Shown: in pieces, positions 61,700 to 64,000 of the stretch
Numbering within the stretch: the stretch's first letter is position 1
Layout of the letters: every line of letters starts with the position of its first letter
From: Picochlorum sp. 'celeri'
Taxonomy: Eukaryota; Chlorophyta; Trebouxiophyceae
Direction: 5' to 3'
NCBI GenBank assembly: GCA_010909725.1
Contig: JAACMV010000024.1
Span: 1,550,001-1,614,000, forward strand
Length of the DNA: 64,000 bases
Made by a program: the position numbers and the translations under genes
The notes under the pieces: generated by a model
What the model saw: only the letters and a program-made list of their open reading frames with translations
What the model was told of the DNA's origin: nothing
The model's database searches: none

Positions 61700-63238
61700 A
61701 GGTAATAGGGTGTAGGTATCTATATATCAAATCATATCTATATTAAAGTCAAATAAATGGTCCTATATTTGAGAGGGAAGTTGGAACTCCAACAGACGAG
61801 TTGCACCTTGATTGATCTCCCTTGGGTTGATTGGGTGAACTTTAAGATGTTCAAAATTTTTGGGACACCTTTTATCATAAATACAACATTTAATTGTAAT
61901 TTGAATTTGTCGTCATGGTGAAAAGGCAATGAGATCTTTTTTTTTTTTTTTTGGAAGCTTTGTGATGCGACGGTAAACAGCCGATTGCTCCGCAGCAATG
62001 ACTCATGAGATCAGGCCATCAGGTTCCAGCCCGTAGCATGTGCTGACAAGTCGTTACCGACATGGAGCGATCAACACCTTCACACGCAGTGAGGTTCGAA
62101 TAGAGCGTGAATTAGATAGAGATCAATCATACAGTGGGAATCTCTCATATTCACTACAAGTACTTAAATTAGAAGTCCAGCACTGAAATATCGTACCACG
62201 ATGATGGAGAATGTTGACCCAAGCAATTCCACTTGCAGCGTGACCAAGACAGAACTGATTCAATTCAATGGATGCTCGGAGCACGGGAAGTGAGGCTCAC
62301 TCTCTCAAGAAGATTACGGCAGTCCATCGCCTTTCCAGGCTGGCCGACGGACACTTGCAAAAGCCAAAGCCGATTGCGCAGAGTTAAGGAACACTCCTAA
62401 AACCATCATCAGTGTCTTCAGGCACTGATGAACGAGCAGAAGGTTTACCACAGCACTCCAATTAAGCAGCCTCGCTGCTAATTGCACTGTGTTGTCCTCG
62501 AATATACCTCAGAGCTGGGTATGGACAGGAGAAGGCCTAATCAAGAGGCACAGAGAGTCCTCATCCAACTCAGGCTTCCTCGGGCTCCACCATTCGTCCT
62601 CACTGCCCTCAGGAGTGGGACAATCTTATGATGCGCGAGAACGCCAAACCAAAAATCTCTTGAAGTCTCACCCCAGCGCATATGTCAGGGTAGACATACC
62701 CTACAATATTATGTTAATTCGATTTGCCACGACCCTAACTGGAGGGACGCCTCTCCAGGCCTGGAGATGTAATTTGCATCACTCCATCGCCATAACATTA
62801 TTCATCTGATCTCTTCCCACGTTGGAGACCGTTCAAGAGGGTCGTTAGTACCCAAACGGTCATTCACGCGAGTGATAGGAAGAGTTCGCGCTACATTAGT
62901 CAAGGGGTCAAGGGACATTTCACTTGTTCAAGTCGCACAATATGATTGATGTAATGCCATACAGTAATTCTGAAAGCTATAATATATAAAGACTGGTCTG
63001 AACGGGCCAAATGTGGCCACTTACATGCATTAGGAACATTTTCCCGGACAAGGAAGGCCATGGCGGGGTCGGTGCTTCTTACGGGGATTAAGAGAATCAA
63101 AGATATCCAATATCCATAAATGCTTGACCAACCAAATGCTTAAAGTCATATCTGACCTTTCCAACTCATAAGAGAAAGTATACTACCACTGGATAGCAAA
63201 ATGCTCAACGTATGTATAGTACTCTACAGAGTCTTCAG
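61700..63238. other. Gene-poor region between the tandem array and the terminal gene
   Basis: About 1.5 kb. It contains an AT-rich part with a 16-T run at 61937-61952, open frames without features (for example 62489-62809 plus, 61738-61998 minus), and a TATA-like element near 62983. I find no tRNA, transposase or conserved protein in it. The T run, read on the minus strand, could be the poly-A of a retroposed sequence. Confidence 0.4.
62983..62990 (+). promoter_or_regulatory. TATA box, possibly for the terminal glycosyltransferase-like gene
   Basis: TATATAAA in the context CTATAATATATAAAG, about 250 nt before ATG 63239. It would imply a 5' leader longer than is usual in this window. Confidence 0.3.
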
Positions 63239-64000
63239 ATGAAAAGAAAACGCTCATATTCAACAACAGACAGAAAGTTAGAACATAGCACTGGTTTGTT
63301 TTTGTGGCTTTCTGTCTTGGCCCTTGTTATCATTCTCAGGACTATGCTCTCACACGATGAAACCGTGTGTTCCATGGCTTATTGGCAGAGCAATATTTCA
63401 CTCCATCTCATAATATTTGCTTGCTCTAGATACTACTCTTTCATCCGTCTGCTTGTCTCCATTGAAAAAAGTTTGCCAGTAACCATCCCCATCAAGTTGA
63501 CTGTATTTCTAGACGTCCCTATAGATGGCATGACGACCTTGCAGTCCAATGAGCGAATGCATCTGATTCAGGTACTACATCGTATTAAATCCAAACACGG
63601 CCACATAGATCTGAAAATAAGAAGACGACATTTCGGGCTCAAGAAGAATGTACTCTCATCGTGGGTGCCACAATCAGTCAATGAGTATGCTGTTTTTCTG
63701 GAAGATGACATTGAGGTTTCCCCATTATTTCTTTATTTATCATCGATATACATCTCCAAGCTTCATCCCTTACCTCCTCATATAATGGGAATATCATTAT
63801 TCAACGACAGAGTGAGTCAATTGACAGGTGAGACATTGATAGTGCCTGATCTAGTGCCGTATCGACTATATCAACAGGCTCAGAGTTGGGGAGCAGTCAT
63901 GTCCCCTCGGCAATGGCTAGAATTTACTCAGTTCGCTGCCACATTGGGTGATGAATTTGACCCCAACATTACAGATATAGAGTATGGATCAAATAATTGG
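63239..64000 (+). CDS. Type II membrane glycosyltransferase-like protein, 5' part (runs off right edge)
   Basis: 254 codons open from ATG 63239 to the window end with no stop. A short basic N-terminus (MKRKRSYSTTDRK) and a single TM (about 20-37, LFLWLSVLALVIILRTML) give a Golgi-type anchor. The lumenal domain has a GT-A-like opening (LTVFLDVPID) and an acidic metal-binding-like motif in YAVFLEDDIEVSP (155-157). WGAVMSPRQW further on recalls the acceptor loop of such enzymes. This order matches uncharacterised protist and algal GT2-like proteins. The sugar and acceptor are unknown. Confidence 0.6.
   Translation, partial: MKRKRSYSTTDRKLEHSTGLFLWLSVLALVIILRTMLSHDETVCSMAYWQSNISLHLIIFACSRYYSFIRLLVSIEKSLPVTIPIKLTVFLDVPIDGMTTLQSNERMHLIQVLHRIKSKHGHIDLKIRRRHFGLKKNVLSSWVPQSVNEYAVFLEDDIEVSPLFLYLSSIYISKLHPLPPHIMGISLFNDRVSQLTGETLIVPDLVPYRLYQQAQSWGAVMSPRQWLEFTQFAATLGDEFDPNITDIEYGSNNW

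Noticed and set aside
61937..61952. Poly-T run as evidence of a processed pseudogene
   Set aside because: The adjacent minus-strand sequence has no recognisable gene copy and no target-site duplication could be seen, so it was noted only in the region description.
62080..62120. tRNA-like T-loop (GGTTCGAATAG)
   Set aside because: There is no matching acceptor stem, D-arm or anticodon arm upstream. No tRNA gene was found anywhere in the window.

Overview
This is a nuclear genome window from a photosynthetic eukaryote, most likely a green alga. It encodes plastid-targeted proteins (sedoheptulose-1,7-bisphosphatase, starch branching enzyme, a CYP37-type lumenal cyclophilin, small envelope and thylakoid proteins) beside standard eukaryotic machinery (ADA2, NAA50, GPN1, FAM91, COP9 subunit 8, TRAP-beta, MAF1, listerin, NUP205). 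Genes are dense and carry few introns. Most reconstructed introns are 44-128 nt (one is 173 nt and the SBPase intron 291 nt), usually begin GTACGT, GTATG or GTGCGT, and often sit just behind a short first exon that carries the targeting sequence. TGTAA, the chlorophyte-type polyadenylation signal, lies shortly after many stop codons. Species cannot be named from the sequence alone.

Layout. 1-4.3 kb: ADA2 (partial), SBPase, a DnaJ-type zinc-finger protein, a macrodomain-like protein and a four-TM protein. 4.6-9 kb: a 1350-residue coiled-coil protein. 9.2-15 kb: phosphatidylinositol synthase, a SET-domain methyltransferase, HPPD, NAA50, GPN1. 15.2-22.7 kb: starch branching enzyme, FAM91, RhoGAP-like, NIPSNAP. 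22.9-28.7 kb: F-box 9-like, TrhO-like rhodanese, CSN8, a conserved cysteine-motif protein, PLP-binding protein, TruA-like synthase. 28.7-38.5 kb: TMEM42-like, a glycine-rich protein, a small membrane protein, CYP37, alpha-amylase, MAF1, inositol monophosphatase with a small upstream ORF, an envelope protein, TRAP-beta, a PPR-like protein. 38.6-57.5 kb: cyclophilin, a membrane protein, PFK, listerin (5.6 kb), sulfotransferase, NUP205 (5.7 kb), a Tat-targeted lumenal protein with a frameshift, a secreted cysteine-repeat protein.

From 57.5 kb the character changes: an orphan exon-like segment, the 3' end of a Ty3/gypsy element with its LTR, six tandem copies of a ~353-bp unit, about 1.5 kb with no recognisable gene, and the 5' part of a glycosyltransferase-like gene running off the edge.

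Two signals stand out. First, several same-strand genes are packed so tightly (6 to ~60 nt apart, or overlapping in different frames) that polycistronic transcripts are plausible, as known in green algae. Second, five of the six 353-bp units contain an exon-like segment of 147 nt with matching phases at both ends, so splicing could yield a protein of repeated 49-residue modules.

Exon boundaries were inferred by eye from splice consensus, reading-frame continuity and family resemblance. None was checked against RNA or databases.
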